Below, piece after piece: positions 43,527-51,969 of a stretch of DNA of 64,000 nucleotides. The stretch covers positions 115,676-179,675 of the forward strand of contig SVGY01000005.1 of assembly GCA_015056145.1 (NCBI GenBank), in the 5' to 3' direction. Numbering within the stretch: the stretch's first letter is position 1; the number at the start of each line of letters is the position of its first letter. Origin of the DNA: Clostridiales bacterium. Its GTDB lineage: Bacteria; Bacillota; Clostridia; Christensenellales; Aristaeellaceae. The position numbers and the translations under genes are program-made. The notes beneath the pieces are model-generated. The model was not told the DNA's origin and did no database searches. It saw nothing but the letters and a program-made list of their open reading frames with translations.

Positions 43527-43555
43527 TTGACACAATATGTAGTGTGTGTTATACT
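43527..43555 (+). promoter_or_regulatory. Consensus promoter with a long leader before the MBL gene
   Basis: TTGACA at 43527-43532 and TATACT at 43550-43555, 17 bases apart. The expected start near 43562 gives an untranslated leader of about 160 bases before the ATG at 43722, unusually long for this window. The leader contains GGAGG at 43603 and a second TATAAT at 43620. Confidence 0.75.
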
Positions 43556-43721
43556 TTCTTCATTCTTTGGTTTTTCCTTTTTGCGCAAGAACCGCAAAAT
43601 ACGGAGGAATCATTGCTGATATAATGCTTTTAGATAAGTAATTATTTTGTAATATATCAACTGCATCAACGCCGGCAGCACGGTATATCACTCTACCAGC
43701 ATTATGGAGGCATCTGTCAGA

Positions 43722-44594
43722 ATGGAAAAACAATTAAAAATCACCTATTACCACAACAGCGGCTTTTCCGTACAGATCGGTTCATCGCTGCTGCTCTTTG
43801 ACTACTGGGAGGGCGTGGACCGCTGCCTGGCGCCCTGGCTGCGTGTTACGCCGGAAAACCTGGTCGGCTACGAAAACATCTTCATCTTCGTCAGCCATCC
43901 TCACCCGGATCACCTGGATCCCATCATCTACACCTGGGACAAAAAGGGCCTGCCCATTACCTACATCGTTTCCATGGACACCCCCATCGGCACCCCCGGC
44001 AAGCGCATTGCACCCCTGCAGGAAAAGGAGCTCACCCCGGATATCACCGTGAAGGCCTACAAGAGTACAGATCTGGGCGTGGCTTTCCTGGTGAAGGCCT
44101 ACGGGCTGAATATCTTCCACGCCGGCGACCTGAACCTCTGGCACTGGAAGGAAGAAAGCACCCTCCGGGAAATCGAGGCTGCTGAAAAGGATTTCTACGA
44201 TGCCATCGAGCCCCTGAAGGGCGAAAGCATCGACGTGGCCATGTTCCCGGTGGATCCCAGGCAGGGCAACCTCTACGATGCCGGAGCCAACCACTTCATC
44301 ATGACCATGAAACCCCGGGTTTTCATTCCCATGCACTGGCAGGAACGCCCCGAAGTGGCCATCGAATTCTCCCGCCGCAACAAAACCAATCTCACCGAGG
44401 TGCTTCCCATGGTGAAGGCCGGCACCATTGCCAACATGAGCTTCACCGACCCCATGCTGAACATCCACCTTCAGGAACCGCCCAAGGATCTCAGCGAGCT
44501 GCCGCCCACCCCCATGCGCCGCCTGAGCCCCTACTCCCTCGACGGTGAGGACGATCCCTTCCAGGACACTGACCTGCCTGTGGAGTTTATGTGA
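43722..44594 (+). CDS. MBL-fold metallohydrolase
   Basis: A 290-residue metallo-beta-lactamase-fold protein of the UlaG-like (L-ascorbate-6-phosphate lactonase-like) type. ITYYHNSGFSVQIGSSLLLFDYW opens the fold. IFVSHPHPDHLDPII (about residues 57-71) is the H-x-H-x-D-H metal motif, NIFHAGDLNLW near 139 supplies an Asp ligand, and PRVFIPMHWQ near 207 supplies the last His. The substrate is unknown. GGAGG lies eleven bases before the ATG at 43722. The terminator at 44694 follows it. Confidence 0.85.
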   Translation: MEKQLKITYYHNSGFSVQIGSSLLLFDYWEGVDRCLAPWLRVTPENLVGYENIFIFVSHPHPDHLDPIIYTWDKKGLPITYIVSMDTPIGTPGKRIAPLQEKELTPDITVKAYKSTDLGVAFLVKAYGLNIFHAGDLNLWHWKEESTLREIEAAEKDFYDAIEPLKGESIDVAMFPVDPRQGNLYDAGANHFIMTMKPRVFIPMHWQERPEVAIEFSRRNKTNLTEVLPMVKAGTIANMSFTDPMLNIHLQEPPKDLSELPPTPMRRLSPYSLDGEDDPFQDTDLPVEFM

Positions 44595-44622
44595 CGAGGT
44601 TCACGGGAACGGGAACGGGATT

Positions 44623-44653
44623 CTTCTTTTCTTTTCTGAGAAAAGAAAAGAAG
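44623..44653. repeat. TTCTTTC-type constant hairpin next to the MBL terminator
   Basis: Arms of 14 bases, CTTCTTTTCTTTTC (44623-44636) and GAAAAGAAAAGAAG (44640-44653) around TGA, followed by CAAAAGAAAAGCGC. It is the same family as the hairpins at 6.1-6.4 kb and lies in the same position just before a terminator-like hairpin. Confidence 0.75.
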
Positions 44654-44693
44654 CAAAAGAAAAGCGCATTTATGTATTATTGCTTGGTTTGAG

Positions 44694-44726
44694 AAGAGCT
44701 TCCGGTTTTTGCCGGGGCTCTTTTTT
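44694..44726 (+). terminator. Intrinsic terminator of the MBL gene
   Basis: AAGAGC-TCCGG / CCGG-GCTCTT stem (44694-44722) running into TTTTTT, 100 bases after the stop codon at 44594. Confidence 0.75.
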
Positions 44727-44742
44727 GGATGAATATGGATGA

Positions 44743-44771
44743 TTGACTGGGACTGGATGGTATGATATACT
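44743..44771 (+). promoter_or_regulatory. Sigma-A promoter for the DUF3793 gene
   Basis: TTGACT at 44743-44748, 17 bases, then TATACT at 44766-44771 preceded by TG-A (extended -10). The expected start falls inside the palindrome at 44775-44800. Confidence 0.8.
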
Positions 44772-44774
44772 GGT

Positions 44775-44800
44775 TATGGGTTAGATATGGCTAACCCATA
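44775..44800. promoter_or_regulatory. Palindromic operator overlapping the transcription start (GGTTAG/CTAACC type)
   Basis: Perfect 10-base arms TATGGGTTAG (44775-44784) and CTAACCCATA (44791-44800) with a 6-base spacer, directly downstream of the -10. The GGTTAG...CTAACC half-sites resemble boxes of DtxR/IdeR-type metal regulators. The regulator is inferred, not seen. Confidence 0.65.
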
Positions 44801-44849
44801 GGGCAAACTTCCATTGGAATAAATTTTCTGCATATTTTTTTACCGGATG

Positions 44850-44865
44850 GTTAGTTTAAACTAAC
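44850..44865. promoter_or_regulatory. Second perfect palindrome upstream of DUF3793
   Basis: GTTAGTTTAAACTAAC, a 16-base perfect palindrome, lies 18 bases before the ATG and just before the ribosome site. It shares GTTAG/CTAAC half-sites with the operator at 44775 and could be a second binding site or a block to elongation or translation. Confidence 0.6.
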
Positions 44866-44883
44866 GCAGAAAGGAGGCACACC

Positions 44884-45441
44884 ATGTCAGAAGAACAACT
44901 GATTCGCCATTGCGCACCTACCCTTGCCTGCCTCAAAACCGGCAATCTTGTTGCCTGCACATATGCCAGCCAGGACGAAATGCTTAAAAGCATTCGCCGC
45001 TACAACCGCCGCTTCACCGCCAAAGGATTACGTTTTGTGCCCCTGCGCTCCGACGGCGGAAAGGCGCTGATTTACGTCTACCGCCCGGCATTACTGGAAA
45101 AAGACCTCAGCAAGGCAGCCGCTGGCGCATTGCTTCACTCCTGCGGCTACCGCTGCAAAAGCGCCAATCACTGCGTACGCTGCCTACGGGAGCGTTGCAG
45201 CAAATCCGGCGAAGATTTCCCCCACGAAATTGGGCTATTCCTCAGCTACCCGCCCACGGATGTATACGGCTTCATTCACCACCGCAACAAGGCCAGGTAC
45301 AGCGGCGCCTGGAAGGTATACGGCAACGTGGCCCAGGCCCGGAAAACCTTCGCTCGCTACAAAAAATGCACCGACACCTACATGCGTCTCTGGCAGGGCG
45401 GCCGCAGTGCAGAGCGGCTCACGGTGAAGGGCGGCCGATGA
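44884..45441 (+). CDS. DUF3793-family protein
   Basis: A 185-residue cytoplasmic protein of the DUF3793 family. It shows the family landmarks HCAPTLACLKTGNLVAC (residues 9-25), ALIYVYRPALLEKDLS (about 60), FPHEIGLFLSYPPTDVYGFI (about 117-136), WKVYGNVAQA (about 147) and the C-terminal RYKKCTDTYMRLWQGG and RLTV. Several conserved Cys (CGYRCKSANHCVRCLRERC) might bind metal. In other Clostridia such genes are often found near iron-uptake and flavodoxin genes (from memory), which fits the metal-box-like operators upstream. AAAGGAGG precedes the ATG at 44884. Molecular function unknown. Confidence 0.85.
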   Translation: MSEEQLIRHCAPTLACLKTGNLVACTYASQDEMLKSIRRYNRRFTAKGLRFVPLRSDGGKALIYVYRPALLEKDLSKAAAGALLHSCGYRCKSANHCVRCLRERCSKSGEDFPHEIGLFLSYPPTDVYGFIHHRNKARYSGAWKVYGNVAQARKTFARYKKCTDTYMRLWQGGRSAERLTVKGGR

Positions 45442-45459
45442 GGTGGATATTGGTATTGG

Positions 45460-45660
45460 CGGGAGAAGGCTTTTCCCCGGGAAAAGCCCCCTCCCGCACC
45501 CTCCCGAAAAGCGTATATGGGGAAGGGTCATTTGTTCGGGAAGGGGCTGCCGGTTTGCGGCGGTTTCTTTTTCTGTATGTTGAATTGGGAAAATGCGGTC
45601 TTCTTTTGCTTCTTTTCTTCTGACACAGAAGAAAAGAAGGCCCCCGGCAGGGCTTGCTGC
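45460..45660. repeat. Fourth copy of the 225-base unit
   Basis: Same order of parts as at 9.2-9.9 kb: GGCGGGAGAAGGC with the CCCGGG palindrome, CCTCCCGAAAAGCGTATAT, a variable terminator-like hairpin with a T-run (near 45543-45576), then the CTTCTTTTCTTCTG/CAGAAGAAAAGAAG hairpin and GGCCCCCGGCAGGG. The variable part differs from those at 9 kb. It lies between convergent DUF3793 and SDR genes. Confidence 0.85.
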
Positions 45661-45688
45661 GGGCGCAGGCCCCCGGCAGGGCTCCCCC

Positions 45689-46402
45689 TCACCAAAAACC
45701 GCCGTTGACCCCCAGTACTTCCCCGGTGATAAATGCGGCATCGCTGCTGCTGAGCCAGAGCACGGCCCGGGCCACGTCCTCCGGGGTGCCCAGGCGGCCC
45801 AGGGACGTTTCCTCCGCAAGGGCGGACAGGTCGTCGTCGGTGTAGCAGGAGAGCATGTCCGTGCGGATAACGCCCGGCGCCACGCAGTTAACCCTCACAT
45901 GGCTGGGGCCGGCCTCCTTGGCAAGGGCCTTTGTGAGGCCGATGATCCCAGCCTTGACGGCGGAGTAGGCTGCCTCGCAGCTGGCCCCCACCTGACCCCA
46001 TATGCTGGAGATATTCACAATGGAGCCTTCCCGTCGGGAGATCATCCCCGGCAGGGTTTCACGGCACAGGTAGAAGCAGCCGCTCAGGTTCACATCCACC
46101 AGCTGCCGCCACTCAGCGTCGGTCACGTCCGTCAGCAGGCCCGATGAAGCGATGCCTGCATTGTTCACCAGTACGTCGATGTGGGGCAGGTGTTTTTTCA
46201 CCTCCGCCATGGCCCGGCGCACGTCCTCCGGGTCGGCCACATTGCAGCGGATGGGAATGGCCCCTGTATCCGCACGGACCCGCAGAGCGGCTTCCTCGTT
46301 GAAATGGTACAGAAAACACACTCCATAGCCCGCATTGCAAAAAGTCTTTACGCAGGCTGCGCCGATGCCCCGGCTGCCGCCTGTGATCAATGCTGTTTTC
46401 AT
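45689..46402 (-). CDS. SDR-family oxidoreductase (FabG-like)
   Basis: A 237-residue short-chain dehydrogenase/reductase. TGGSRGIG at residues 8-15 is the dinucleotide-binding loop, VLVNNAGIASSG near 77 is the NNAG motif, and catalytic Ser, Tyr and Lys are seen in NISSIWGQVGASCEAAYSAVKAG (about 130-152). The C-terminal GEVLGVNGGFW is usual for FabG-like enzymes. It probably reduces a 3-oxoacyl or other ketone substrate with NAD(P)H. It follows polC by 16 bases with GGAGG before the ATG at 46402, so it is probably on the polC transcript. Confidence 0.85.
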   Translation of the reverse strand: MKTALITGGSRGIGAACVKTFCNAGYGVCFLYHFNEEAALRVRADTGAIPIRCNVADPEDVRRAMAEVKKHLPHIDVLVNNAGIASSGLLTDVTDAEWRQLVDVNLSGCFYLCRETLPGMISRREGSIVNISSIWGQVGASCEAAYSAVKAGIIGLTKALAKEAGPSHVRVNCVAPGVIRTDMLSCYTDDDLSALAEETSLGRLGTPEDVARAVLWLSSSDAAFITGEVLGVNGGFW

Positions 46403-46418
46403 GATGTTGCCTCCGTCA

Positions 46419-49400
46419 TTACAGTCCGTCGATCAGGGAGAAGAAGTCTACCTGGCTGGTTTCCGGCAGGCCCTCCAAAGCGCCCTGCTGGCGCAGCATT
46501 TCGATAACGCTGTCGCCCACATGGGCCCGGGTCTTCAGATCCTCAATGCTGATGTAGGGCTTGGCAGGGTCACGGGTTTCCAGAAGCCCCTGAATGGCCG
46601 CCTCGCCAAGGCCGTTGATGGCGGTGAAGGGGCAGCGCAGGTCGCCCTCTTCGGGCAGGAAGCGCACGGCGTCGGATTTGTACAGATCCACCGGCAGCAT
46701 GCGGATGCCACGTTCCTGCATTTCCAGCACCATGTGCAGGGCGTTTTCCTCCTGCTTGTCCTTGATGGTCATCTTTTCCTCCCGGTTGCGGAATTCCTCC
46801 AGGCGGGAGCGCAGGGTCTGGTTGGAAAGCAGCATCTTTGCAGCGTCAAAGCCGTCGCCGCGAATGGTGAAATAGGCCGCATAGTAGGCGATGGGCCGGT
46901 ACACCTTGTACCAGGCCACTCTCAGGCCCATGGTAACGTAAGCCACAGCGTGACCCCGGGGAAACATGTACTTGATCTTGTGGCAGCTGTCGATGGCCCA
47001 CTGGGGCACATCGTGGGCGATCATGGCTTCCTCCCATTCCGGCTTCAGGCCACGGCCCTTGCGGACGCTTTCCATAATGTCAAAGCTCATTTTTTCCTGC
47101 ATGCCCTTGGAAATGAGGAAGTTCATGATGTCGTCACGGGTACAGAAGCACTGGGCCAGCTTGGCAGTGCCGGAATTGATAATATCCTGTGCATTGCCCA
47201 GCCACACGTCGGTACCGTGGCTCAGTCCGGAAATACGGATCAGTTCCTCCATGGTGGAGGGCCGGGTTTCCGTCAGCATGCCCTGTACAAAGCCGGTACC
47301 GAACTCCGGCACGCCAAGGGTACCGGTGGGGCTCATGATCTGCTCTTCGGTAACGCCCAGCGCATCGGGCTTGGAGAACAGGCTCATTACCTGCTTGTCG
47401 TCCAGGGGGATCTCCCGGAAGTTGACACCGGTCAGTTCTTCCAGGCGGTGCATCATGGTGGGATCGTCGTGGCCCAGACAGTCCAGCTTTACCAGAATGT
47501 CATGCATGGAGTTAAAGTCATAGTGGGTGGTAAGGGTACTGCCGGCGATATCGTCCGCCGGGTGCTGTATGGCGGTGAACTGGCAGATGTCGTATTCCTT
47601 GGGCAGTACAACGATGCCACCGGGATGCTGGCCCGTGGTGCGCTTTACGCCCACGCAGCCTGCAGCAAGGCGTTCCTTGTGGGCACGGCCTGCGGGGACG
47701 CCCCGCTCCTCCAGATATTTGGCGGCAAAGCCGTAGGCGGTTTTCTCTGCCAGACCGCTGATGGTTCCGGCACGGTACACATAGCCCTTGCCGAAAAGCT
47801 CCTCGATGTAGGCATGTGCACGGGGCTGATACTCGCCGGAGAAGTTCAGGTCGATATCGGGCACCTTGTCGCCCTTGAAACCCAGGAAAACCTCAAAGGG
47901 AATATCAAAACCGTCCTTGGCAAGGGGATGACCGCAGATATCGCAGTTTTTGTCCGGCAGGTCAACGCCCACGCTGGCCAGTTCCGGGGGCGTGAGGAAC
48001 ATCTTGTGGCAATGATCGCAGCGATAATGGGGCGGCAGCGGGTTTACCTCCGTAATGCCGCACATGGTAGCCACAAAGCTGGAGCCGACGCTGCCCCGGC
48101 TGCCTACCAGATATCCGTCGCTGAGGGACTTGCTTACCAGCTTCTGGGCGATGGAATAAAGCGTACCGAAGCCATAACCCAGAATGGAGCTCAGCTCCTT
48201 TTCCAGCCGCTTCTGCACCAGCTCCGGCAGGGGATCTCCGTAGAGCTCCTTTGCCCGGCCCCAGGAGCGGGTCTCGATATCGTTGGCCGCATCCTCCCAG
48301 AAAGGCTGGAAGGTATCCTTGCCTTCGGGATGCTTGGGGAAAAGGCGCAGTTCCTCCACCATATCGGCGATCATTTTGGGGTTGTCAATGACCACTTCCC
48401 GGGCCTTTTCCTTGCCCAGATAGGCAAACTCTTCCAGCATTTCGTCGGTGGTTTTGAAGTACAGGGGCGGCTGATTGTCGCAATCGTCAAAACCAAGGCC
48501 TGCCTGCAAAATGGTGCGGTAGATGGCATCCTCCGGGTTGAGGAAATGCACGTCGCCGGTAGCCACAACGGGTTTGTTCAGCTTTTCGCCCAGGGCCACA
48601 ATACGGCGGTTGTAATCCCGCAGTTCCTCTTCATCCCTGGCGATACCGTTGCGGATCATGAACTCGTTATTGCCGATGGGCTGAATCTCCAGATAATCAT
48701 AGAAAGCGGCAATGCGTTCGATTTCCTTTTCCGGCCGCTGGTTCACGATGGCCTTGAACAATTCCCCTGCCTCGCATGCACTGCCGATGATAAGCCCTTC
48801 CCGGTACTTTTCGATATTGAACCGGGGCATGTTGGGGTGGCGGTAGAAGTACTCCACGTTGCTGTCGGAGATCAGGTGGTTCAGGTTCTGCATGCCCTTC
48901 TGGCTCTTGCACAGAAGGATGATGTGGTAGCTTTCGCCCATGGAGAAGCCTTCGATGCACTTGTCAATATCCCTGAGGGTCTTTGCGCCCTTTTCGGCGG
49001 CGGCATCGTACATTTTGGCAAGGCACTGGGCAGTGGCTGCTGCATCGTGTACGGCACGGTGAGCGTTTTTCAGGCTGACACCAAGAAGGCGGCATACAGC
49101 GCCCAGGCGGTGGCTCTTCTGGCTGGGATACAGCCGCCTGGCAAAGGTGAGGGTATCCAGCACCGGCGCATGGAACGTTACGCCCATCCGCTGGCATTCC
49201 GCCTCCAGCATGCCCATATCAAAGGAGGCGTTATGGGCCGCCACGGCTGCATCGCCGATAAAATCCAGCAGTTTGCGCACGCCTTCCGCCGGGCTTTCCT
49301 TGCCACGGAGCATCAGGTCGTTGATGCCCGTCAGCTCGGTAATCTTGGGGCTGAGGGGCATGCCGGGGTCGCACAGAAGGCTCAGCTCGTCCACGATCTG

Positions 49401-50885
49401 GCCGTTTTCCAGCTTCACTGCACCCACCTCAATAATTCGGTCGTTGACCGCAGAGAGGCCGGTGGTCTCAAAATCGAATACCACAATAGGCCCGGTCATG
49501 GGCCGGTCGTCCGCATCCTTCACGATGGGGACCATATCCACCAGATAGCCCTCCACGCCGGGGATCAGCTTGATGTTGTTTTTCTTGGCTGCACCGAATG
49601 CAGCAGGGAAGGCCTGGGCCGAGCCGTGGTCGGTGATGGCAACGGCAGAATGGCCCCACTTGGCGGCCTGGGAAATCAGCTGGCCTGCATCGGCGGTGGC
49701 ATCCATGGTGGACATCTGGCTGTGCATATGCAGCTCGATGCGCTTTTCTTCGGCGTTGTCCTTACGCTCTTTTTTGGGCAGCTGCACCATATCCCGTACG
49801 CTGATGGAAATTTCGCCCAGGAAGGTATCCATGCGGCATTCGCCCCGAACCCGTACCCGGGTGCCGTTCTTGATCTGACTCAGCTGTTCCTTTACCCTTG
49901 CCCGCTCCTCCTCGGTGGGGGGCGTGGGTTCCTCGCCAGGGCCACGGCGCTTCATACGGTACTGGTAGAAGGCCTTGCAATAGATGGTACTGGTATCATC
50001 ATAGACGGCGAAGGTTTGCAGCACCGACTCGCCGCCCCGCAGCTCCCTGGGATCTGCCACGCCGGTAATGGTACCCTCGATGACCACCACGCCGCTATCC
50101 TCCGCCAGTTCCACAATATCCACCGGCGGATCGCCGATGGAGCGGCCCTTGAGCACAGGGTAAGCGCCGTCGGAGGCCGCCGCCGGCTTTGCGGAAGAAG
50201 CGGCCGGTTTTGCGCCATTGGCAGGTGCAGCGTTTGCGTTCTTTGGTGCGGCAGGCTTTGCGGGAGCTCCGGCCGGAGCAGGCTGACTGCTCATCAGCGC
50301 CTCCTGCTGGCCAATAACCGCATCATCCCAGGGCGGCGGCTCGTCCGAGGGCATCGTGAACTGGAAGCCACGCTCCCTGCGCCGCTCCGTGACCCATTTT
50401 TCCCTTTCGCCGCACACCGTCAGGCCCACGGCCACCCGCACACGGAAAATATCGTACACGCACTGGGAAAGCTTCGCATCCAGCTGGTGCCGCTGAAAAA
50501 ATTGCAATGCGATATTATCCGGGCAGGTAAGCAGAATGCGCCCGTTTTCCATATTCCAGCCAACATCATCAATCCAGGCAAGCAAAGCCGGGCTCTGGCG
50601 GCGCAGAAAATCCGTCAGCACGCTGCGGTACTGCTCCGGGTGGTTCAGGAAATCCTCCCCAAGGCCGGGGCTGGCAATGCGCAGCGCCACATTCACCTGG
50701 GGAAAGAGCTTCCTCAGCTCCCTTTCCACAGCCAAAAATTCCTGCTCCCCTGCCACATCATCGCACAGGAAGCTCATGTAGGCCTTATTTGCAGCCTTTT
50801 TGTAAAGAATGCGCTCGATCTGCAATTTGCCCCGCAGGGGAGGAACGGCAGCCTCAAGGCTTTCCAGCAGTTGTTGTTTGTTCAT
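46419..50885 (-). CDS. polC: DNA polymerase III subunit alpha, Gram-positive type
   Basis: A 1488-residue replicative polymerase (usual PolC about 1440). Order of domains: N-terminal domain I; Ala/Pro-rich linker (residues about 200-240); OB fold near 260-370; PHP with ELHMHSQMSTMDATADAG near 383; inserted DnaQ-type 3'-5' exonuclease (FDFETTGLS near 468, AHNASFDMGMLEAEC near 555); second PHP part; zinc finger CDHCHKMF...CDICGH near 950-985; and polymerase palm with PDIDLNFSGEYQPRAH near 1005. GAGGT lies before the ATG at 50885. The large open frame on the opposite strand is an artefact. It heads a unit with the SDR gene. Confidence 0.97.
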   Translation of the reverse strand: MNKQQLLESLEAAVPPLRGKLQIERILYKKAANKAYMSFLCDDVAGEQEFLAVERELRKLFPQVNVALRIASPGLGEDFLNHPEQYRSVLTDFLRRQSPALLAWIDDVGWNMENGRILLTCPDNIALQFFQRHQLDAKLSQCVYDIFRVRVAVGLTVCGEREKWVTERRRERGFQFTMPSDEPPPWDDAVIGQQEALMSSQPAPAGAPAKPAAPKNANAAPANGAKPAASSAKPAAASDGAYPVLKGRSIGDPPVDIVELAEDSGVVVIEGTITGVADPRELRGGESVLQTFAVYDDTSTIYCKAFYQYRMKRRGPGEEPTPPTEEERARVKEQLSQIKNGTRVRVRGECRMDTFLGEISISVRDMVQLPKKERKDNAEEKRIELHMHSQMSTMDATADAGQLISQAAKWGHSAVAITDHGSAQAFPAAFGAAKKNNIKLIPGVEGYLVDMVPIVKDADDRPMTGPIVVFDFETTGLSAVNDRIIEVGAVKLENGQIVDELSLLCDPGMPLSPKITELTGINDLMLRGKESPAEGVRKLLDFIGDAAVAAHNASFDMGMLEAECQRMGVTFHAPVLDTLTFARRLYPSQKSHRLGAVCRLLGVSLKNAHRAVHDAAATAQCLAKMYDAAAEKGAKTLRDIDKCIEGFSMGESYHIILLCKSQKGMQNLNHLISDSNVEYFYRHPNMPRFNIEKYREGLIIGSACEAGELFKAIVNQRPEKEIERIAAFYDYLEIQPIGNNEFMIRNGIARDEEELRDYNRRIVALGEKLNKPVVATGDVHFLNPEDAIYRTILQAGLGFDDCDNQPPLYFKTTDEMLEEFAYLGKEKAREVVIDNPKMIADMVEELRLFPKHPEGKDTFQPFWEDAANDIETRSWGRAKELYGDPLPELVQKRLEKELSSILGYGFGTLYSIAQKLVSKSLSDGYLVGSRGSVGSSFVATMCGITEVNPLPPHYRCDHCHKMFLTPPELASVGVDLPDKNCDICGHPLAKDGFDIPFEVFLGFKGDKVPDIDLNFSGEYQPRAHAYIEELFGKGYVYRAGTISGLAEKTAYGFAAKYLEERGVPAGRAHKERLAAGCVGVKRTTGQHPGGIVVLPKEYDICQFTAIQHPADDIAGSTLTTHYDFNSMHDILVKLDCLGHDDPTMMHRLEELTGVNFREIPLDDKQVMSLFSKPDALGVTEEQIMSPTGTLGVPEFGTGFVQGMLTETRPSTMEELIRISGLSHGTDVWLGNAQDIINSGTAKLAQCFCTRDDIMNFLISKGMQEKMSFDIMESVRKGRGLKPEWEEAMIAHDVPQWAIDSCHKIKYMFPRGHAVAYVTMGLRVAWYKVYRPIAYYAAYFTIRGDGFDAAKMLLSNQTLRSRLEEFRNREEKMTIKDKQEENALHMVLEMQERGIRMLPVDLYKSDAVRFLPEEGDLRCPFTAINGLGEAAIQGLLETRDPAKPYISIEDLKTRAHVGDSVIEMLRQQGALEGLPETSQVDFFSLIDGL

Positions 50886-51108
50886 TCAGGTACCTCAAAC
50901 ATGTATATGCAGCAATACTTCAAAAGCAATTATACCATGAAAAGCATCAACTGTGTACCACGGCGGAGAAGGAATTGCCTGATATGGTTTGTTCATTTTT
51001 CGGAATGGTTTCCTGGTTCAATCTTGTAAAACCATATTGGTTTTCTTTGCCTTGTTTTTGTTTTCTGCTAAAAAGTATTGATAAGCAATTGGCTATGGGA
51101 GGTTCGTT

Positions 51109-51532
51109 ATGAAAAAAATATCTGTGCTTCTTCTGGTTCTTTGCCTTTTTATACTTCCGTTTGTATCTGCATATGCTTCCGGGGATGTCTTTTTTACCTA
51201 TGGCCCCATACGCATCTTTTTTCCGGAAGGAACCAAACAGCTGTCCAATATTTCCTTCACAACCCCCGGCGGCTCCACGGTGTTTATTGAAAGGGGCTTC
51301 TCAGCGGAATTCCTTTCCTTTGAAGAATTCCTCGGCCCGGAAGCCTTTCTGGAAGCAATGCTGAGCGGTATAGAGGATGTTACCGTCCTCCGGCTTTCCA
51401 CCACCGAAAGCGGCGTGGGAGTATGCCGTGCTGTGGGCAAGGTACTCAATATGGGGTAGTTTTCTTGATTCCATTGACATTGTGACCATAAATGCCATCC
51501 CCCTCCCGGAGGTTGACAGCGGTGCGGAATAA
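51109..51532 (+). pseudogene. Decayed small secreted protein gene (frameshift near 51450)
   Basis: It opens with a good signal peptide (MKKISVLLLVLCLFILPFVS) and ASGDVFFTYGP, like the secreted family at 40.9-43.4 kb. The frame stops at 51457-51459 after 116 codons (KVLNMG). The +1 frame continues from 51452 as WGSFLDSIDIVTINAIPLPE and ends VDSGAE at a TAA at 51530-51532, which looks like the missing C-terminus. The gene therefore seems to have lost or gained bases near 51450. It also looks shorter than one full domain of the relatives. A repeat cassette begins six bases after the decayed end. Confidence 0.6.
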
Positions 51533-51537
51533 CGAAA

Positions 51538-51943
51538 GCAAGCCAGTCCGAAGACTGGCTTGTCAGCTTGTCGAAAAACCTCATTCTTGTCAGTCAAAGC
51601 CGCAAATCTTGCACCTCCGGTGCTCGCTGTGCTTTCTTGAAAGTGCTGCGGCACAAGGAATGTGGGCTCTGCCCACACCCGGCAGGGGGATGATCCCCCT
51701 GCACCCTGCGCATTTTTTGACAGCCAGGCAAGCCAGTCCGAAGACTGGCTTGTCAGCTTGTGGAAAAACCTCATTCTTGTTAGTCAAAGCCGCAAATCTT
51801 GCACCTTCGGTGCTCGCTGTGCTTTCTTGAAAGTGCTGCGGCACAAGGAATGTGGGCTCTACCCACACCCGGCAGGGGGATGATCCCCCTGCACCCTGCG
51901 CATTTTTTGACAGCCAGGCAAGCCAGTCCGAAGACTGGCTTGT
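51538..51943 (-). repeat. Two inverted 164-base cores with three identical palindromic cassettes
   Basis: Cassettes with arms AAGCCAGTC/GACTGGCTT and loop CGAA lie at 51540-51561, 51730-51751 and 51920-51941, exactly 190 bases apart. The cores between them (51564-51727 and 51754-51917 when the cassette is counted as 26 bases) are reverse complements of those at 12.4 and 40.2 kb. The last cassette is followed by GTTCTTTTATT. The gap of 437 bases between the decayed gene and the APH-like gene contains nothing else. Confidence 0.9.
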
Positions 51944-51969
51944 TCTTTTATTGCAAATGAAACTTTCTG

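Noticed and set aside
46335..51029. A 1564-codon open frame on the plus strand across polC
   Set aside because: It is the exact antisense of polC, has no ribosome site, no recognisable domains and a composition expected from GC-rich codon bias on the other strand.
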